A stretch of 64,000 nt of DNA, taken from Pseudomonadota bacterium. Its GTDB lineage: Bacteria; Pseudomonadota; Gammaproteobacteria; Burkholderiales; Gallionellaceae. Within the stretch, counting starts at the first letter, position 1. Every line of letters starts with the position of its first letter. Where the stretch lies: NCBI GenBank assembly GCA_021783995.1, contig JAJXTH010000003.1:68058-132057 (forward strand), read 5' to 3'. Below are positions 31,087 to 41,484 of the stretch, one piece after another. The notes beneath the pieces are model-generated. The model saw only the letters and a list, made by a program, of their open reading frames with translations. It did not search any database and was not told where the DNA came from. The position numbers and the translations under genes are program-made.

Positions 31087-31965
31087 TCAGTTTTGGTTCC
31101 AGTTGCTGCGCACATCGCGTGCAATGCTGAATATGTTTTCAAGTTTTTCCGCGTCGTTCTTTTCCAGCGCCTGATAGATTGCATAGAGCTCGTCTGCATA
31201 GCCTTTCAGCTCCCTGAGCAGCGCATCACGGTTGGCCATGCAGATGTCGCGCCACATTTCCGGGCTGCTTGCCGCGATGCGGGTAAAATCCCGGAAACCG
31301 CTCGCGGCAAAAGAGAGCAGCAGATCCCTGTTCTGCCGCAAAGCGATGTCGTGCACCAGCGCGAATGAAAGAAGATGCGGCAAATGGCTCACCGCTGCGA
31401 ACACTGCGTCGTGCTGATCCGGCGCAAGCTCGCTCACGTTCGCGCCGCACTCCTCCCAGACTTTTCTCACCCTTAGCACGTCTTCTTTCGAATTCTCTGG
31501 AAGAGGCGTCAGCACAACGCGCCTGTCCTGATAAAGATCAGCGCGCGCAGCCTCGGGGCCCGAGAGCTCGGCGCCTGCGATCGGATGACCGGGAACAAAT
31601 TGCGCAATTTTATCGCCAAGGTTTTCGCGTGCCGCTGCCACCACATCGCTCTTGGTGCTTCCGCCGTCCGTGATCAGAGTTCGCTCTCCCAGAAAGGGCG
31701 CGATCTTTCCCATCAGTTCGCCCATCTTCCCGACAGGGGTCGCAAGCATCACGAGATCCGAGCTGCTCACTTCGCTTTCCAGGTCTTCGCCTATTCGGTC
31801 TATGACACTGAGTTCTTTCGCCAACCTCAAAGTCTCGACGCTTCTTCCGAATCCGACGACCTCGAGCTCTGGACAGACTCGGCGCAACGCGAGCGCAAAC
31901 GAGCCGCCTATCAGGCCTACGCCGAAAATCACGATTTTGTTGAATCGAATTTCAGTGTCTTTCAT
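31087..31965 (-). CDS. tyrA: Prephenate dehydrogenase
   Basis: This 292-residue TyrA oxidatively decarboxylates prephenate (or arogenate) on the way to tyrosine. It has the NAD(P)-binding [23 protein letters not shown] with the catalytic His, and the [11 protein letters not shown] helix. There is no fused chorismate mutase or ACT domain. Its start lies inside the end of the TMEM175 gene (14-base overlap), and aroA-cmk follows after two bases. Confidence 0.94.
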   Translation of the reverse strand: MKDTEIRFNKIVIFGVGLIGGSFALALRRVCPELEVVGFGRSVETLRLAKELSVIDRIGEDLESEVSSSDLVMLATPVGKMGELMGKIAPFLGERTLITDGGSTKSDVVAAARENLGDKIAQFVPGHPIAGAELSGPEAARADLYQDRRVVLTPLPENSKEDVLRVRKVWEECGANVSELAPDQHDAVFAAVSHLPHLLSFALVHDIALRQNRDLLLSFAASGFRDFTRIAASSPEMWRDICMANRDALLRELKGYADELYAIYQALEKNDAEKLENIFSIARDVRSNWNQN

Positions 31966-32554
31966 GTTTGCCTTCCTCGCCGTATGCCAGCGCGCGTTCT
32001 ATCCTGCAGTCGGGCACGATCCACATGATCGCGACCAGCACGTATAGCCCTTCGGCAATTCTGTAATCAACGAAGGACATCAGGATTGCAAAGAGGTAGA
32101 TCAAAGGCGATATTTTTCCCTTGAGATCGCTTCCCACTGCCTTTGCCAGCAGAGAGCCCTTGCCCTGCTGCCTGATGATGGTCGTCTGAAGGATCCAGTA
32201 TGCGATCGCTGCCATGAACAGCACTATCCCATAGAGTGCGGCAGGTAGCGCTGCATAGTGGTTCTCCCCCATCCACCCCGTGACGAAGGGAAACAGCGAA
32301 AGCCAGAAAAGAAGGTGCAGGTTCGCCCAAAGCATCCATCCGCTCACATGCTGAACGCTATGCATCATGTGATGGTGGTTGTTCCAGTATATGCCGACAT
32401 AGATGAAGCTCAGCACATAGCTCATGAAAACCGGAAGCAGCGGGATGAGCGCGGCGAGACTGCCACCCTTTGGCACCTTCATCTCCAGCACCATGATGGT
32501 GATGATGATCGCGATGACGCCATCGCTGAAAGCTTCGAGGCGCCCTTTGCCCAT
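31952..32554 (-). CDS. TMEM175-family potassium channel (DUF1211)
   Basis: The 200-residue membrane protein opens with RLEAFSDGVIAIIITIMVLE, containing the FSDGVxAI signature of the TMEM175 family, and has about six transmembrane helices with a charged C-terminal tail. Bacterial members form tetrameric potassium-permeable channels. Here it sits between the DAHP synthase and tyrA genes, seven bases after the first and overlapping the second by 14 bases. It is therefore co-expressed with aromatic amino acid synthesis, although no functional link is known. It looks like an insertion into an older gene order. Confidence 0.88.
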   Translation of the reverse strand: MGKGRLEAFSDGVIAIIITIMVLEMKVPKGGSLAALIPLLPVFMSYVLSFIYVGIYWNNHHHMMHSVQHVSGWMLWANLHLLFWLSLFPFVTGWMGENHYAALPAALYGIVLFMAAIAYWILQTTIIRQQGKGSLLAKAVGSDLKGKISPLIYLFAILMSFVDYRIAEGLYVLVAIMWIVPDCRIERALAYGEEGKHERH

Positions 32555-32561
32555 CTGGTAT

Positions 32562-33578
32562 CTACAGCGTGCGGCCTATCGCGGAAGCTATCGCAGAGAG
32601 CGTGCGCATCAGTTCCTTGAGCTCCCCGGGGGTCAGGGCCTGATCCGCATCGCACCAGGCGTCGCATGGAGTGGGATGCATTTCCACCAGGAGCCCGTCG
32701 GCGCCCGCAGCGATCGCAGCCTGCGAGAGCGCCGGCACCATCCACGCCTTTCCACCTGCGTGCGAAGGATCGATGATCACGGGAAGATGCGTCTCCTTCT
32801 TCAAGACCGGGATCGCGGTCACGTCCAGCACGTTTCTGTAATAGGTCTCGAATGTCCTGATGCCGCGTTCGCAGAATATGATATTGTGGTTTCCGCCTGC
32901 AGCAATGTATTCCGCTGCCATCAGCCATTCGGAGATGGTGGCCGACATGCCGCGCTTCAGGATCACGGGTTTGTTGATGCGCCCGACCTCCTTCAAAAGA
33001 TCGAAGTTCTGCATGTTGCGGGTGCCTATCTGGATCACGTCCACGTCGTATTGCATGAACATGTCGAGCTGTCGCACGTCCATCAGCTCTGTCACGATGG
33101 GCAGGTTGTACTTGTCGGCTGCCTTCCTGAAAATCTCGAGACCCTCCACACCCTTTCCCTGGAAGGTATAGGGACTGGTTCTGGGCTTGAACGCACCGCC
33201 GCGCATCAGCCTGCATCCCGCCTCGCTCACATATTTTGCTGAAAGGTCCATCTGCTCCTGCGTTTCGACCGAACAGGGACCCGCGATGATCTGAACCTGG
33301 TTGCCGCCGAGCGGAATACCGTTGATGTCGATCACGGTGTTGGCCTTGTGCGATTCTCGAGAGACGATCTTGTACTGCTTCGCGATATGCATCGCCGATT
33401 CGACGCCCGGCAGTGGCGTGAACATCTCGACGGTCAGTTGGCGCTCGTCGCCGATCGCGCCGATCACAGTACGCTCTATGCCGCGCGATATGTTGGCCTG
33501 AAGACCCGCCACCTCCAGTTTCTTCACCACCGCGCCGATCTGCTCGTCGGTGACATCCCTTCCCATCACTATGATCAT
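32562..33578 (-). CDS. aroF: 3-deoxy-7-phosphoheptulonate (DAHP) synthase, type I-beta with ferredoxin-like N-domain
   Basis: This enzyme joins phosphoenolpyruvate and erythrose 4-phosphate, the first step of the shikimate pathway. Residues 1 to about 68 form the ferredoxin-like regulatory domain (MIIVMGRDVTDEQI) of the Thermotoga-type enzyme, and the rest is the catalytic barrel (AGPCSVETQEQ, GGAFKPRTSPYTFQG, IDPSHAGGK). The N-domain usually mediates inhibition by Tyr or Phe. The start overlaps the hisC stop as ATGA. Confidence 0.94.
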   Translation of the reverse strand: MIIVMGRDVTDEQIGAVVKKLEVAGLQANISRGIERTVIGAIGDERQLTVEMFTPLPGVESAMHIAKQYKIVSRESHKANTVIDINGIPLGGNQVQIIAGPCSVETQEQMDLSAKYVSEAGCRLMRGGAFKPRTSPYTFQGKGVEGLEIFRKAADKYNLPIVTELMDVRQLDMFMQYDVDVIQIGTRNMQNFDLLKEVGRINKPVILKRGMSATISEWLMAAEYIAAGGNHNIIFCERGIRTFETYYRNVLDVTAIPVLKKETHLPVIIDPSHAGGKAWMVPALSQAAIAAGADGLLVEMHPTPCDAWCDADQALTPGELKELMRTLSAIASAIGRTL

Positions 33579-34678
33579 GCTGATTCTCCTAGCACCTGCT
33601 GCAATGCAGATAAAAATTTCTTGTTCTGCGCTTCCAGTCCAATGGAAACGCGCAAATAGTCCGGCATATTGTAACTGGCAATGGGCCTCACGATCACGCC
33701 CAATTCGAGAAGTCGGCGGTATGCCCTTGCCGAATCCGCAATCCTGAAGCTGACGAAGTTGCCATACGAGGGTATGTAGTCCAGTCCCAGTGCTGTCAGA
33801 CCTTCCGTCAGCTGTTTCATGCCGGCAAGATTCAGCTCGAAAGTTTGCCTCACGAATTCCGCATCTTCCAGCGCAGCCCGTGCCGCAGCCTGCGCCACGC
33901 TGTTCACATTGAAGGGCTGGCGCACACGGTTGATCATGTCGACGACTTCCGGATCGCCCAGCGCATAACCCACGCGCAGGCTTGCAAGTCCGTAGGCCTT
34001 GGAAAAGGTGCGCGAGATGATCAGGTTACGGAATTCGGAAAGCCACGCGACGCTGTCGTATCGGCAGTTTTCAGGCAGATATTCATTGTAGGCCTCGTCC
34101 AGCACGACCAGGATGTCGGACGGCAAGGCTTTCATGAATTGATGTAGCGCCGATCCTTCCAGAAAGGTGCCTGTAGGGTTGTTCGGATTCGCGATGAACA
34201 CGAGCTTGGCCCGGTTCTCCACCGCGGCATTCCTGATCGCATCGAGGTCATGGCCGAAATCCCTCGCCTTCACGCATACGCCTTTGGCACCCACGGCCTG
34301 TATCGCGAGGGGATAGACTGCGAACGCATGCTCGGAATAGACCCCACGGTCCCCAACCGTCAGGAAAGCGCGCGCCACGAGTTCCAGGAGATCGTTGGAA
34401 CCGTTGCCTAAAAAAACCTGCCCGAAGGACACACCGAAACGCTGCACCAGCGCTTCCTTCAGCGCATATCCGTTCCCATCCGGATACAGCGCGATCTCGT
34501 CGAGCGCCTGTTTCGCAGCCGCCAGCGCCTTGGGGCTCGCCCCCAGAGGATTCTCGTTGGAGGCCAGCTTCACGATATCGGTTATGCCCAATTCCCTCTC
34601 GAGCTCCGAGATGGGCTTGCCTGGCTGGTAGGGCGCTATCGCTCGTATATACTCCGGCGCAAGTTCTAAATAATCCAT
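33575..34678 (-). CDS. hisC: Histidinol-phosphate / aromatic aminotransferase
   Basis: This 367-residue class I/II PLP aminotransferase has LASNENPLGAS near the N-terminus, NPNNPTGTFL, DEAYNEYL and the PLP-binding Lys in SRTFSKAYGLASLRVGYA. By sequence it is HisC-like. Its place between pheA and the DAHP synthase gene, rather than in a his operon, suggests that it mainly transaminates phenylpyruvate and hydroxyphenylpyruvate or prephenate, as proposed for the hisHb genes of the mixed-function supraoperon. pheA ends 25 bp upstream. Confidence 0.92.
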   Translation of the reverse strand: MDYLELAPEYIRAIAPYQPGKPISELERELGITDIVKLASNENPLGASPKALAAAKQALDEIALYPDGNGYALKEALVQRFGVSFGQVFLGNGSNDLLELVARAFLTVGDRGVYSEHAFAVYPLAIQAVGAKGVCVKARDFGHDLDAIRNAAVENRAKLVFIANPNNPTGTFLEGSALHQFMKALPSDILVVLDEAYNEYLPENCRYDSVAWLSEFRNLIISRTFSKAYGLASLRVGYALGDPEVVDMINRVRQPFNVNSVAQAAARAALEDAEFVRQTFELNLAGMKQLTEGLTALGLDYIPSYGNFVSFRIADSARAYRRLLELGVIVRPIASYNMPDYLRVSIGLEAQNKKFLSALQQVLGESA

Positions 34679-34703
34679 TTGGCTCTTCTAAAAAATCAAA
34701 AAA

Positions 34704-35768
34704 TCACACCGCGACCGGATATGATCCCAGTATCTTCACGAATGCGGCGGAGCGCTTCAATTCCTCCAGCGCGATCGCGATCCTCCCATCCATCTGATGC
34801 CCTTCTATGTCCACGAAGAACACATACTCCCAGAGACCCGAGCGCGAAGGGCGGGATTCAAACTTGGTCATGCTGACATTGTGCTTCGCCAGTGACGCCA
34901 GCAGCCCGTGAACCGCGCCCGGCTTGTTTTCAGCTGACAAGGCCATCGAGGTCTTGTCGCGTCCCGAGCTTGTCACCTGCTGTTTGCCCAGCACCAGAAA
35001 ACGCGTGGTGTTTCTCGGGTCATCCTCTATGTTTTCCACGCACAGCCTCAATGCGAAATGAAGCGCAGCCTGGCTACCCGCGATCGCAGCGCTTTTAGGG
35101 TGTTCAGCCGCAAGCCTTGCGGCCTCGGCATTGCTGGACACAGGCACGCGCACGACATGGGGAAGATTCTGATTCAACCAGCCCTGACACTGCCCCAGGG
35201 ACTGAGGATGAGAATAGACGGTTTCGATCAGTTTCAGATCGCATTGCGTCGCAAGCAGACACTGGTGTATCGCAAGCTGCACCTCGCCACAGATGTAAAG
35301 CCCGCTCTGCAAAAGCAGATCGAGCGTGCGCCCCACAGCGCCTTCTGTGGAATTCTCGACAGGCACGACCCCGTATTGCGATATGCCGTTTTCCACGGAA
35401 CGGAACACATCGTCTATGGTCGCGCATGAATTGCCTACGATCGCGCTGCCGAAGCGCTTCAGCGCGGCAGCCTCCGTGAAAGTGCCCTCAGGGCCCAGAT
35501 ATGCGACAGACATCGGGGCTTCCAGCGCCCTGCACTGCGACATCACTTCTGTGAAAAGCGCGGCAATCGCCTCGTTTCCGAGCGGCCCCGGGTTCGATTC
35601 CTGCAAGCGACGCAGAACCTGCGCCTCTCTTTCGGGACGCAGTATAATTCCGTCTTCCTTCAGGTGACCTATGCGCTCTGCTATCGCTGCGCGCTCGTTG
35701 AGCAGCCTCAATAGCTCGTCATCGATGCGGTTGATTTGTTCCCGGCACTGCTTGAGCTGATCTTTCAT
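34704..35768 (-). CDS. pheA: Bifunctional chorismate mutase / prephenate dehydratase (P-protein)
   Basis: PheA turns chorismate into phenylpyruvate. The 354-residue protein has an AroQ chorismate mutase domain (about 1-85; INRIDDELLRLLNERAAIA), a prephenate dehydratase domain (about 90-270; YLGPEGTFTEAAAL, NTTRF) and a C-terminal ACT domain with ENKPGAVHGLL and the Phe-binding ESRPSRSGLWEY. The start overlaps the serA stop as ATGA. Confidence 0.97.
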   Translation of the reverse strand: MKDQLKQCREQINRIDDELLRLLNERAAIAERIGHLKEDGIILRPEREAQVLRRLQESNPGPLGNEAIAALFTEVMSQCRALEAPMSVAYLGPEGTFTEAAALKRFGSAIVGNSCATIDDVFRSVENGISQYGVVPVENSTEGAVGRTLDLLLQSGLYICGEVQLAIHQCLLATQCDLKLIETVYSHPQSLGQCQGWLNQNLPHVVRVPVSSNAEAARLAAEHPKSAAIAGSQAALHFALRLCVENIEDDPRNTTRFLVLGKQQVTSSGRDKTSMALSAENKPGAVHGLLASLAKHNVSMTKFESRPSRSGLWEYVFFVDIEGHQMDGRIAIALEELKRSAAFVKILGSYPVAV

Positions 35769-36943
35769 GCGCTTTCCACCAGTGGCCTCACCATCAGCAC
35801 TCCGGGTATTGCGGATATTTTCGCGATCAGGTCATCGGGAACAACGGTATCCGTATCGACCAGCGTATAGGCCATCTCGCCTCTGGACTTGTTCATCATC
35901 GTGTGTATGTTGATGCCTGCCGATGCGAGCGTCGAAGATATCTGCCCCAGCATGTTGGGCACATTGGCATTCGCCAGAGCCAGCCGGTACGCCGATTCCC
36001 TGGGCATCACGAGTGTCGGGAAATTCACCGAGTTGGTGATGTTGCCATTCTCCAGGTATTCGCGCACTTCTTCAACCACCATCACGGCACAGTTATTTTC
36101 CGCCTCCTCGGTGGATGCACCGAGATGCGGCAGCGCAAGCACGCCGGACTTCCCCTGCAGCCTCTGCGCCGGGAAGTCGCAAACATAGGCGCGCAGCCCC
36201 CCCCCCTCGAGTCCCTTCAGCACTGCATCGCAATCGACGATCTCGTCCCTGGAAAAATTGAGCAGCACCGCATTTTGCTTCATTGCCTCCACGCGCGCGG
36301 TGTCCATCAGGTTGCGCGTGGCGGGTAGCAGCGGCACGTGCAGCGTGACGTAATCGCTGTGGCGCAGAAGCTCTTCTATGCTCTGCGCTTTTTTTACCTG
36401 TGAGGAGAGGCTCCATGCGCCTTCCACCGTGATCTCCGGATCGAAACCGTATACGCTCATACCCAGTCTCAGCGCGACATCAGCAACAAGGCGGCCTATC
36501 GCGCCCAGCCCTATCACGCCGAGCGTGCGCCCCTGCAGCTCGGTTCCGGCAAACTGTTTCTTGCCGTCTTCAACCATCTTGTGCAGCGCTTCATCATCCC
36601 CTTCGAGACCAGCGACAAACTGCAGCGCAGGCACGATGTTGCGCGCCGAGAGCAGCATGCCCGCCACCACCAGCTCCTTCACCGCATTGGCGTTCGCGCC
36701 CGCCGCATTGAAGACGGGTATGCCTCGCGCGCTCATCTTTGCGACCGGCACATTGTTGGTTCCCGCACCCGCGCGTGCGATCGCCTTCACGCTTGCCGGA
36801 ATCTCCATGTCGTGCATGTTCTGGGAACGCACTAGGATCGCATCGGGATCCTTCATTTCCGCAGACACCTGATAACTTTCTGCCGGGAAACGCTTGAGCC
36901 CCCTGCCCGATATCTTGTTGATGGTGAGGATGCGGTATGCCAT
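35765..36943 (-). CDS. serA: D-3-phosphoglycerate dehydrogenase
   Basis: SerA makes 3-phosphohydroxypyruvate, the first step of serine synthesis. The 392-residue protein has a D-2-hydroxyacid dehydrogenase core (ARAGAGTNNVPV, VIGLGAIGRLVAD, LHVPLLPATR, LPHLGASTEEAE with the catalytic His) and a C-terminal ACT domain (about 320-392). It follows serC, the next enzyme of the pathway, after two bases. The usual mixed-function supraoperon has serC but not serA here. Confidence 0.95.
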   Translation of the reverse strand: MAYRILTINKISGRGLKRFPAESYQVSAEMKDPDAILVRSQNMHDMEIPASVKAIARAGAGTNNVPVAKMSARGIPVFNAAGANANAVKELVVAGMLLSARNIVPALQFVAGLEGDDEALHKMVEDGKKQFAGTELQGRTLGVIGLGAIGRLVADVALRLGMSVYGFDPEITVEGAWSLSSQVKKAQSIEELLRHSDYVTLHVPLLPATRNLMDTARVEAMKQNAVLLNFSRDEIVDCDAVLKGLEGGGLRAYVCDFPAQRLQGKSGVLALPHLGASTEEAENNCAVMVVEEVREYLENGNITNSVNFPTLVMPRESAYRLALANANVPNMLGQISSTLASAGINIHTMMNKSRGEMAYTLVDTDTVVPDDLIAKISAIPGVLMVRPLVESA

Positions 36944-36945
36944 GG

Positions 36946-38025
36946 TCAGACGTGAGACCTTGCGAATTCGCCCATGAAGGTTACGAGCGCCTTAACCCCT
37001 TCGACCGGCATTGCGTTGTAGATCGAAGCGCGCATGCCGCCGACCGACCTGTGCCCCTTCAATTGCAACAACCCTCGCGCATCGGCCTGCTTCAGGAACT
37101 CGCCATCGAGAGATGCATCCTTCAGCGTGAAGGGCACGTTCATGCGCGAGCGGTTTTTCTTGTCGACCGGGCAAAGATAGAATCCTTCGCTTCCGTCTAT
37201 CGCGGAATACAGAAGCTCCGCCTTGGCGATGTTCGTCTTCTCCATCGCCGCGATCCCGCCCTTCTCCTTCAGCTTCTGAAACACCAGCCCCGCGATGTAT
37301 ATGCCATAGGTAGGCGGCGTGTTATACATCGAATCGTTGTCGGCATGCGTCTTGTAATCCAGCATGGTCGGCGTGCCTACGACAGTGTTGCCGATCAGAT
37401 CATCGCGCACGATAACGATGGTGAGTCCCGCAGGGCCGATGTTCTTCTGCGCGCCCGCATAGATCAGCCCGTACTTCGAGACGTCCATCGGACGCGAAAG
37501 AATGTTCGAGGACATGTCCGCGACGATGGGCACGGAAACTTCGGGCAGCCAATCGAATTCGACCCCGCCTATCGTTTCGTTGGGCGTGATGTGCAGATAG
37601 GCTGCATCGTTATCGCAATTCCATGTCGAAAAATCCGGCACATAGGTGAAATTCCTGTCGGCTCCCGATGCGACCACATTGACCGCCCCGTACTTTTTCG
37701 CCTCCGAGATCGCTTTCTTCGACCACTCCCCGGTGTTGAGATAATCCGCGGCAGCTTTTCCGCGCAGCAGGTTCATCGGCACCATCGCGAACTGCATGGA
37801 AGCGCCCCCCTGCAAAAAGAGCACCTTGTAGTTGGATGGGATGTTCAAAAGCTCGCGCAGATCGGCCTCTGTTCTTGCGGCTATCTCCATGAACTCACGG
37901 CCGCGGTGTGACATCTCCATCACCGACATTCCGCTGCCCTGCCAGTCTGTCATTTCCGCCTGGGCCTGCTGCAACACTTCCTTCGGCAACACGGCAGGAC
38001 CTGCGCTAAAATTGTAAATGGTCAT
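36946..38025 (-). CDS. serC: Phosphoserine aminotransferase
   Basis: SerC converts phosphohydroxypyruvate to phosphoserine and also serves pyridoxal-phosphate synthesis. The 359-residue protein starts [18 protein letters not shown] and has the PLP-binding Lys in [17 protein letters not shown]. It lies 32 bp after gyrA, and the gap is filled by a short heptamer repeat that also contributes the gyrA stop codon. Confidence 0.97.
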   Translation of the reverse strand: MTIYNFSAGPAVLPKEVLQQAQAEMTDWQGSGMSVMEMSHRGREFMEIAARTEADLRELLNIPSNYKVLFLQGGASMQFAMVPMNLLRGKAAADYLNTGEWSKKAISEAKKYGAVNVVASGADRNFTYVPDFSTWNCDNDAAYLHITPNETIGGVEFDWLPEVSVPIVADMSSNILSRPMDVSKYGLIYAGAQKNIGPAGLTIVIVRDDLIGNTVVGTPTMLDYKTHADNDSMYNTPPTYGIYIAGLVFQKLKEKGGIAAMEKTNIAKAELLYSAIDGSEGFYLCPVDKKNRSRMNVPFTLKDASLDGEFLKQADARGLLQLKGHRSVGGMRASIYNAMPVEGVKALVTFMGEFARSHV

Positions 38026-38043
38026 ATGCTTCGCTCCATTAAT

Positions 38044-38071
38044 TTAGGATTGAGTATTCAGGATTGCGGGC
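38044..38071. repeat. Heptamer repeat at the gyrA stop codon
   Basis: Four degenerate seven-base units of the AGGATTG type (TTAGGAT, TGAGTAT and so on) run from the gyrA-serC spacer into the last gyrA codons. The TGA stop of gyrA (38058-38060) is inside the array, so the C-terminal SPQS of GyrA is repeat-encoded. Confidence 0.6.
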
Positions 38072-40625
38072 TTTCTTCTTCCTCGCCAGACTCGGCGATG
38101 CGGCTCAGGCCCGCGAGTTTCTCGCCCTTCTCGAGGTTCATCAGCGTGACCCCCTGGGTCGTGCGGCCCATCTCTCGTATCTCCCTGACCCTGGTGCGTA
38201 TCAATACGCCATTGGTACCTATCAGCATGATCTCGTCATCCCCATTCACCAGCGTCGCAGCCACCACGCGGCCGTTTCGTTCGGATGCCTGGATCGCGAT
38301 CATGCCCTGGGTTCCCCGCCCATGCCTCGTGTATTCTCCGACCGGGGTCCGCTTGCCATAACCGTTTTCGGTCGCGATCAGAACGCTCTGCTGCTCGTTC
38401 TCGGCAACCAGAAGCGAGATGACCTGCTGACTGGATGCCAGCTTCATGCCGCGCACGCCGCGCGATGAACGGCCCGTCTCGCGCACGTCGTTCTCGTCGA
38501 ACCTGACCGCCTTGCCGCCGTTGGAAAACAGCATCACGTCGTGCTTCCCGTCTGTCAGCGCGACGCCTATCAGGTAGTCCCCCTCGTCGAGATTGATCGC
38601 GATGATGCCGCGCTTCATCGGGCGCGAGAAATCCGTGAGGCTGGTCTTCTTCACCGTGCCGTTGGCTGTCGCGAAGAACACGTATCTGTCATCATTGAAT
38701 TCGGCGACAGGCAGTATCGCATTGATCTTCTCTCCTTCTTCGAGCGGCAGCAGATTCACGATGGGCTTGCCGCGCGCGGCAGGGCCACCCTGCGGCACGT
38801 CGTACACCTTCATCCAGTACACGCGGCCTCGGTTCGAGAAGCAAAGGATGTAGTTGTGCGTGTTCGCGACGAACAGGTTGTCTATGAAGTCGTCTTCCTT
38901 GTTGTTGGTCGCCTGGCGCCCGCGCCCTCCGCGCTTTTGCGCGCGGTATTCGTCCATCTTCTGCGCCTTCATGTAGCCGCCGTGCGAGAGCGTGACCACC
39001 ACATCCTCGGGAGGAATCAGGTCTTCCATGCTCATGTCGTGCGTGTGCGTGACGATCTCGCTGCGGCGCGCATCGCCGAACTGCGCCTTCACGGCCGCAA
39101 GCTCCTCGCCTATGATCGCGGTCACGCGCCCAGGTGTGGCAAGGATGTCGAGAAGATCGGTGATATTGTCCATCACCTCGCGGTACTCGCCTATGATCTT
39201 GTCCTGCTCCATTCCCGTCAGACGCTGCAGCCTGAGCTCAAGTATCGCCTGCGCCTGCGCGTCCGACAGGCGGTAGCAGAGCGATCCATTCTGTTCTATC
39301 AGACCGAACTGGGGAGCAAGCCCTTCCGGGCGCGATGAATCGCTCACGCGGCTCAGCATCTCCTCGACCAGTGTTGAGCGCCACGCGCGCGCCATCAGCT
39401 CACGCTTCGCATCCGACGGCGAAGGCGCAGCCTTGATCAGTTCAATGATCTCGTCCACGTTGGATAGCGCAACCGCAAGCCCTTCCAGCACATGGCCGCG
39501 CTCCCTGGCCTTCCTGAGTTCGAAGATCGTCCTGCGCGTGACCACTTCGCGGCGGTGACGCAGGAATGCATCCATCACCTGCTTCAGGTTCAGAAGCCTG
39601 GGCTGACCATCCACGATCGCAACCATGTTGATGCCGAAGCTGTCCTGCATCTGCGTTTCTTTGTACAGATTATTGAGCAGCACCTCGGCGTTTTCGCCCC
39701 GCTTCAATTCGATCACAGCGCGCATCCCGGTCTTGTCGGACTCGTCCCTGATCTCGGAGATGCCCTCCAGGCGCTTCTCGCGCACCAGTTCGCCAATCTT
39801 GGCAAGCAGCGCAGCCTTGTTCACCTGATACGGCAGCTCGTCTATGATGATCGCCTGGCGCTCGCCACGGCCTATGTCCTCGAAGTGGCAGCGCGCGCGC
39901 ATCACCACGCGGCCGCGCCCAGTGCGGTAGCCCTCCTTCACCCCTGCCAGGCCGTAGATGAAGCCTGCAGTCGGGAAATCGGGAGCAGGCACGAGCTCGA
40001 TCAGCTCCTCGATGTCCATGTCGGGATTTTTCAGCAGCGCAAGGCATGCGTCGATCACCTCGGAAAGATTGTGCGGCGGTATGTTGGTCGCCATGCCCAC
40101 CGCAATGCCGGAAGATCCGTTCACCAAGAGGTTGGGAAAGCGGGAGGGAAGCACCAGCGGCTCGTTTTCGGACCCGTCGTAGTTCGGACCGAAGTCCACC
40201 GTCTCCTTGTCGAGATCGGCCAGAAGCTCGTGCGCGATCTTTGCCATGCGGATCTCTGTATAACGCATCGCAGCGGCATTGTCGCCGTCGACCGATCCGA
40301 AGTTTCCCTGGCCGTCCACCAGCATGTAGCGCAGCGAAAATGGCTGGGCCATGCGGACTATGGTGTCGTACACCGCGGTGTCGCCGTGGGGATGATACTT
40401 ACCGATCACGTCGCCCACGATACGGGCGGATTTCTTGTAGGCCTTGTTCCAGTCGTTCGACAGTTCGTGCATCGCATAAAGCACGCGGCGATGCACAGGC
40501 TTCAATCCATCGCGAACATCCGGCAGCGCGCGCCCGACTATCACGCTCATCGCATAGTCCAGGTAGGACCTGCGCATTTCTTCTTCCAGACTGACCGGCA
40601 AAGTTTCTTTCGCGAATTGTTCCAT
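38058..40625 (-). CDS. gyrA: DNA gyrase subunit A
   Basis: GyrA is the breakage-reunion subunit of gyrase. The 855-residue protein has the winged-helix/tower core with the catalytic Tyr in [15 protein letters not shown], the quinolone region [11 protein letters not shown] (Thr where E. coli has Ser83; Asp87 retained), and a C-terminal beta-pinwheel with the GyrA box in [10 protein letters not shown]. The acidic C-terminus (GEEEESPQS) ends in a repeat. It is the first gene of the 18-kb run. No clear ribosome-binding site precedes the ATG. Confidence 0.97.
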   Translation of the reverse strand: MEQFAKETLPVSLEEEMRRSYLDYAMSVIVGRALPDVRDGLKPVHRRVLYAMHELSNDWNKAYKKSARIVGDVIGKYHPHGDTAVYDTIVRMAQPFSLRYMLVDGQGNFGSVDGDNAAAMRYTEIRMAKIAHELLADLDKETVDFGPNYDGSENEPLVLPSRFPNLLVNGSSGIAVGMATNIPPHNLSEVIDACLALLKNPDMDIEELIELVPAPDFPTAGFIYGLAGVKEGYRTGRGRVVMRARCHFEDIGRGERQAIIIDELPYQVNKAALLAKIGELVREKRLEGISEIRDESDKTGMRAVIELKRGENAEVLLNNLYKETQMQDSFGINMVAIVDGQPRLLNLKQVMDAFLRHRREVVTRRTIFELRKARERGHVLEGLAVALSNVDEIIELIKAAPSPSDAKRELMARAWRSTLVEEMLSRVSDSSRPEGLAPQFGLIEQNGSLCYRLSDAQAQAILELRLQRLTGMEQDKIIGEYREVMDNITDLLDILATPGRVTAIIGEELAAVKAQFGDARRSEIVTHTHDMSMEDLIPPEDVVVTLSHGGYMKAQKMDEYRAQKRGGRGRQATNNKEDDFIDNLFVANTHNYILCFSNRGRVYWMKVYDVPQGGPAARGKPIVNLLPLEEGEKINAILPVAEFNDDRYVFFATANGTVKKTSLTDFSRPMKRGIIAINLDEGDYLIGVALTDGKHDVMLFSNGGKAVRFDENDVRETGRSSRGVRGMKLASSQQVISLLVAENEQQSVLIATENGYGKRTPVGEYTRHGRGTQGMIAIQASERNGRVVAATLVNGDDEIMLIGTNGVLIRTRVREIREMGRTTQGVTLMNLEKGEKLAGLSRIAESGEEEESPQS

Positions 40626-40730
40626 GTGTATAGTGTTTATTAAGCCCAGAAGTCAGCTCGTGAGTCTATCACGAACAGGCATTCCCCCGCCAGTTCAACG
40701 ATCGCGCCCAAAGTCCACGCTCAGGAACAG

Positions 40731-40759
40731 TTGGTGATCGGGTCAAGTTTTGCTAAAGT
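40731..40759 (+). promoter_or_regulatory. Likely promoter of ubiG
   Basis: TTGGTG (40731-40736) and TAAAGT (40754-40759) are 17 bp apart, and the -10 has the TGC extension. The start would lie about 25 bases before the ubiG ATG. Each hexamer matches only part of the consensus. Confidence 0.4.
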
Positions 40760-40788
40760 CGCGCCATAGCAACCCAATCGAGCCTAGC

Positions 40789-41484
40789 ATGAGCAACGCA
40801 GATCCGATCGAAATCGAGAAATTTTCGCAGCTTGCCCACAAGTGGTGGGATCCCAACAGCGAATTCAAGCCGCTGCACGACATCAACCCGCTGCGCCTGA
40901 ACTACATCGAAAGCCTGGCCGGAATTTCGGGAAGGACCGTGCTCGACGTGGGCTGCGGCGGAGGCATCCTGTCAGAAGGCATGGCGAAAATGAATGCTGT
41001 CGTCACGGGGATAGACCTGTCCGACAAGGCACTGCAGGTAGCCAAACTGCACCTCTTGGAGAGCGGCAGCAAGGTCGATTACCGCAAGGTCGACGTGGAA
41101 ACGCTGGCCATGGAGCAGCCCCAGTCCTTTGACGTCGTCACTTGCCTTGAAATGCTGGAGCATGTGCCCGACCCCGGCAGCGTGATTTCGGCATGCGCAA
41201 CGCTCGTGAAGCCAGGCGGATGGGTATTCTTCTCGACACTCAACAGGAACCCGAAGTCCTATCTCTTCGCGATCATAGGCGCCGAATATGTGCTCAACAT
41301 GCTGCCTCGCGGCACGCACGACTACACCAAATTCATCAAGCCCTCCGAGCTCGCGCAGCACTGCCGCAATGCGGGCCTCACCGTTGCCGATCTGACAGGC
41401 ATGAGCTACAACCCGCTCTCGAAGACCTATTCCATGGGACAGGATAGCAGCGTGAACTACCTGGTCGCATGCCGGCATGATTAA
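40789..41484 (+). CDS. ubiG: Ubiquinone biosynthesis O-methyltransferase
   Basis: UbiG carries out both O-methylations in ubiquinone synthesis. The 231-residue class I methyltransferase has [20 protein letters not shown] near the N-terminus and the SAM-binding [12 protein letters not shown] and [16 protein letters not shown] 40789 gives [20 protein letters not shown]; the TTG at 40750 would add 13 atypical residues and overlap the predicted promoter. The end overlaps the annotated gph start by eight bases. Confidence 0.95.
   Translation: MSNADPIEIEKFSQLAHKWWDPNSEFKPLHDINPLRLNYIESLAGISGRTVLDVGCGGGILSEGMAKMNAVVTGIDLSDKALQVAKLHLLESGSKVDYRKVDVETLAMEQPQSFDVVTCLEMLEHVPDPGSVISACATLVKPGGWVFFSTLNRNPKSYLFAIIGAEYVLNMLPRGTHDYTKFIKPSELAQHCRNAGLTVADLTGMSYNPLSKTYSMGQDSSVNYLVACRHD

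Noticed and set aside
40380..40400. Thr at the GyrA position equivalent to Ser83 as a quinolone-resistance mutation
   Set aside because: Thr is the wild-type residue at this site in many species, and Asp87 is unchanged.
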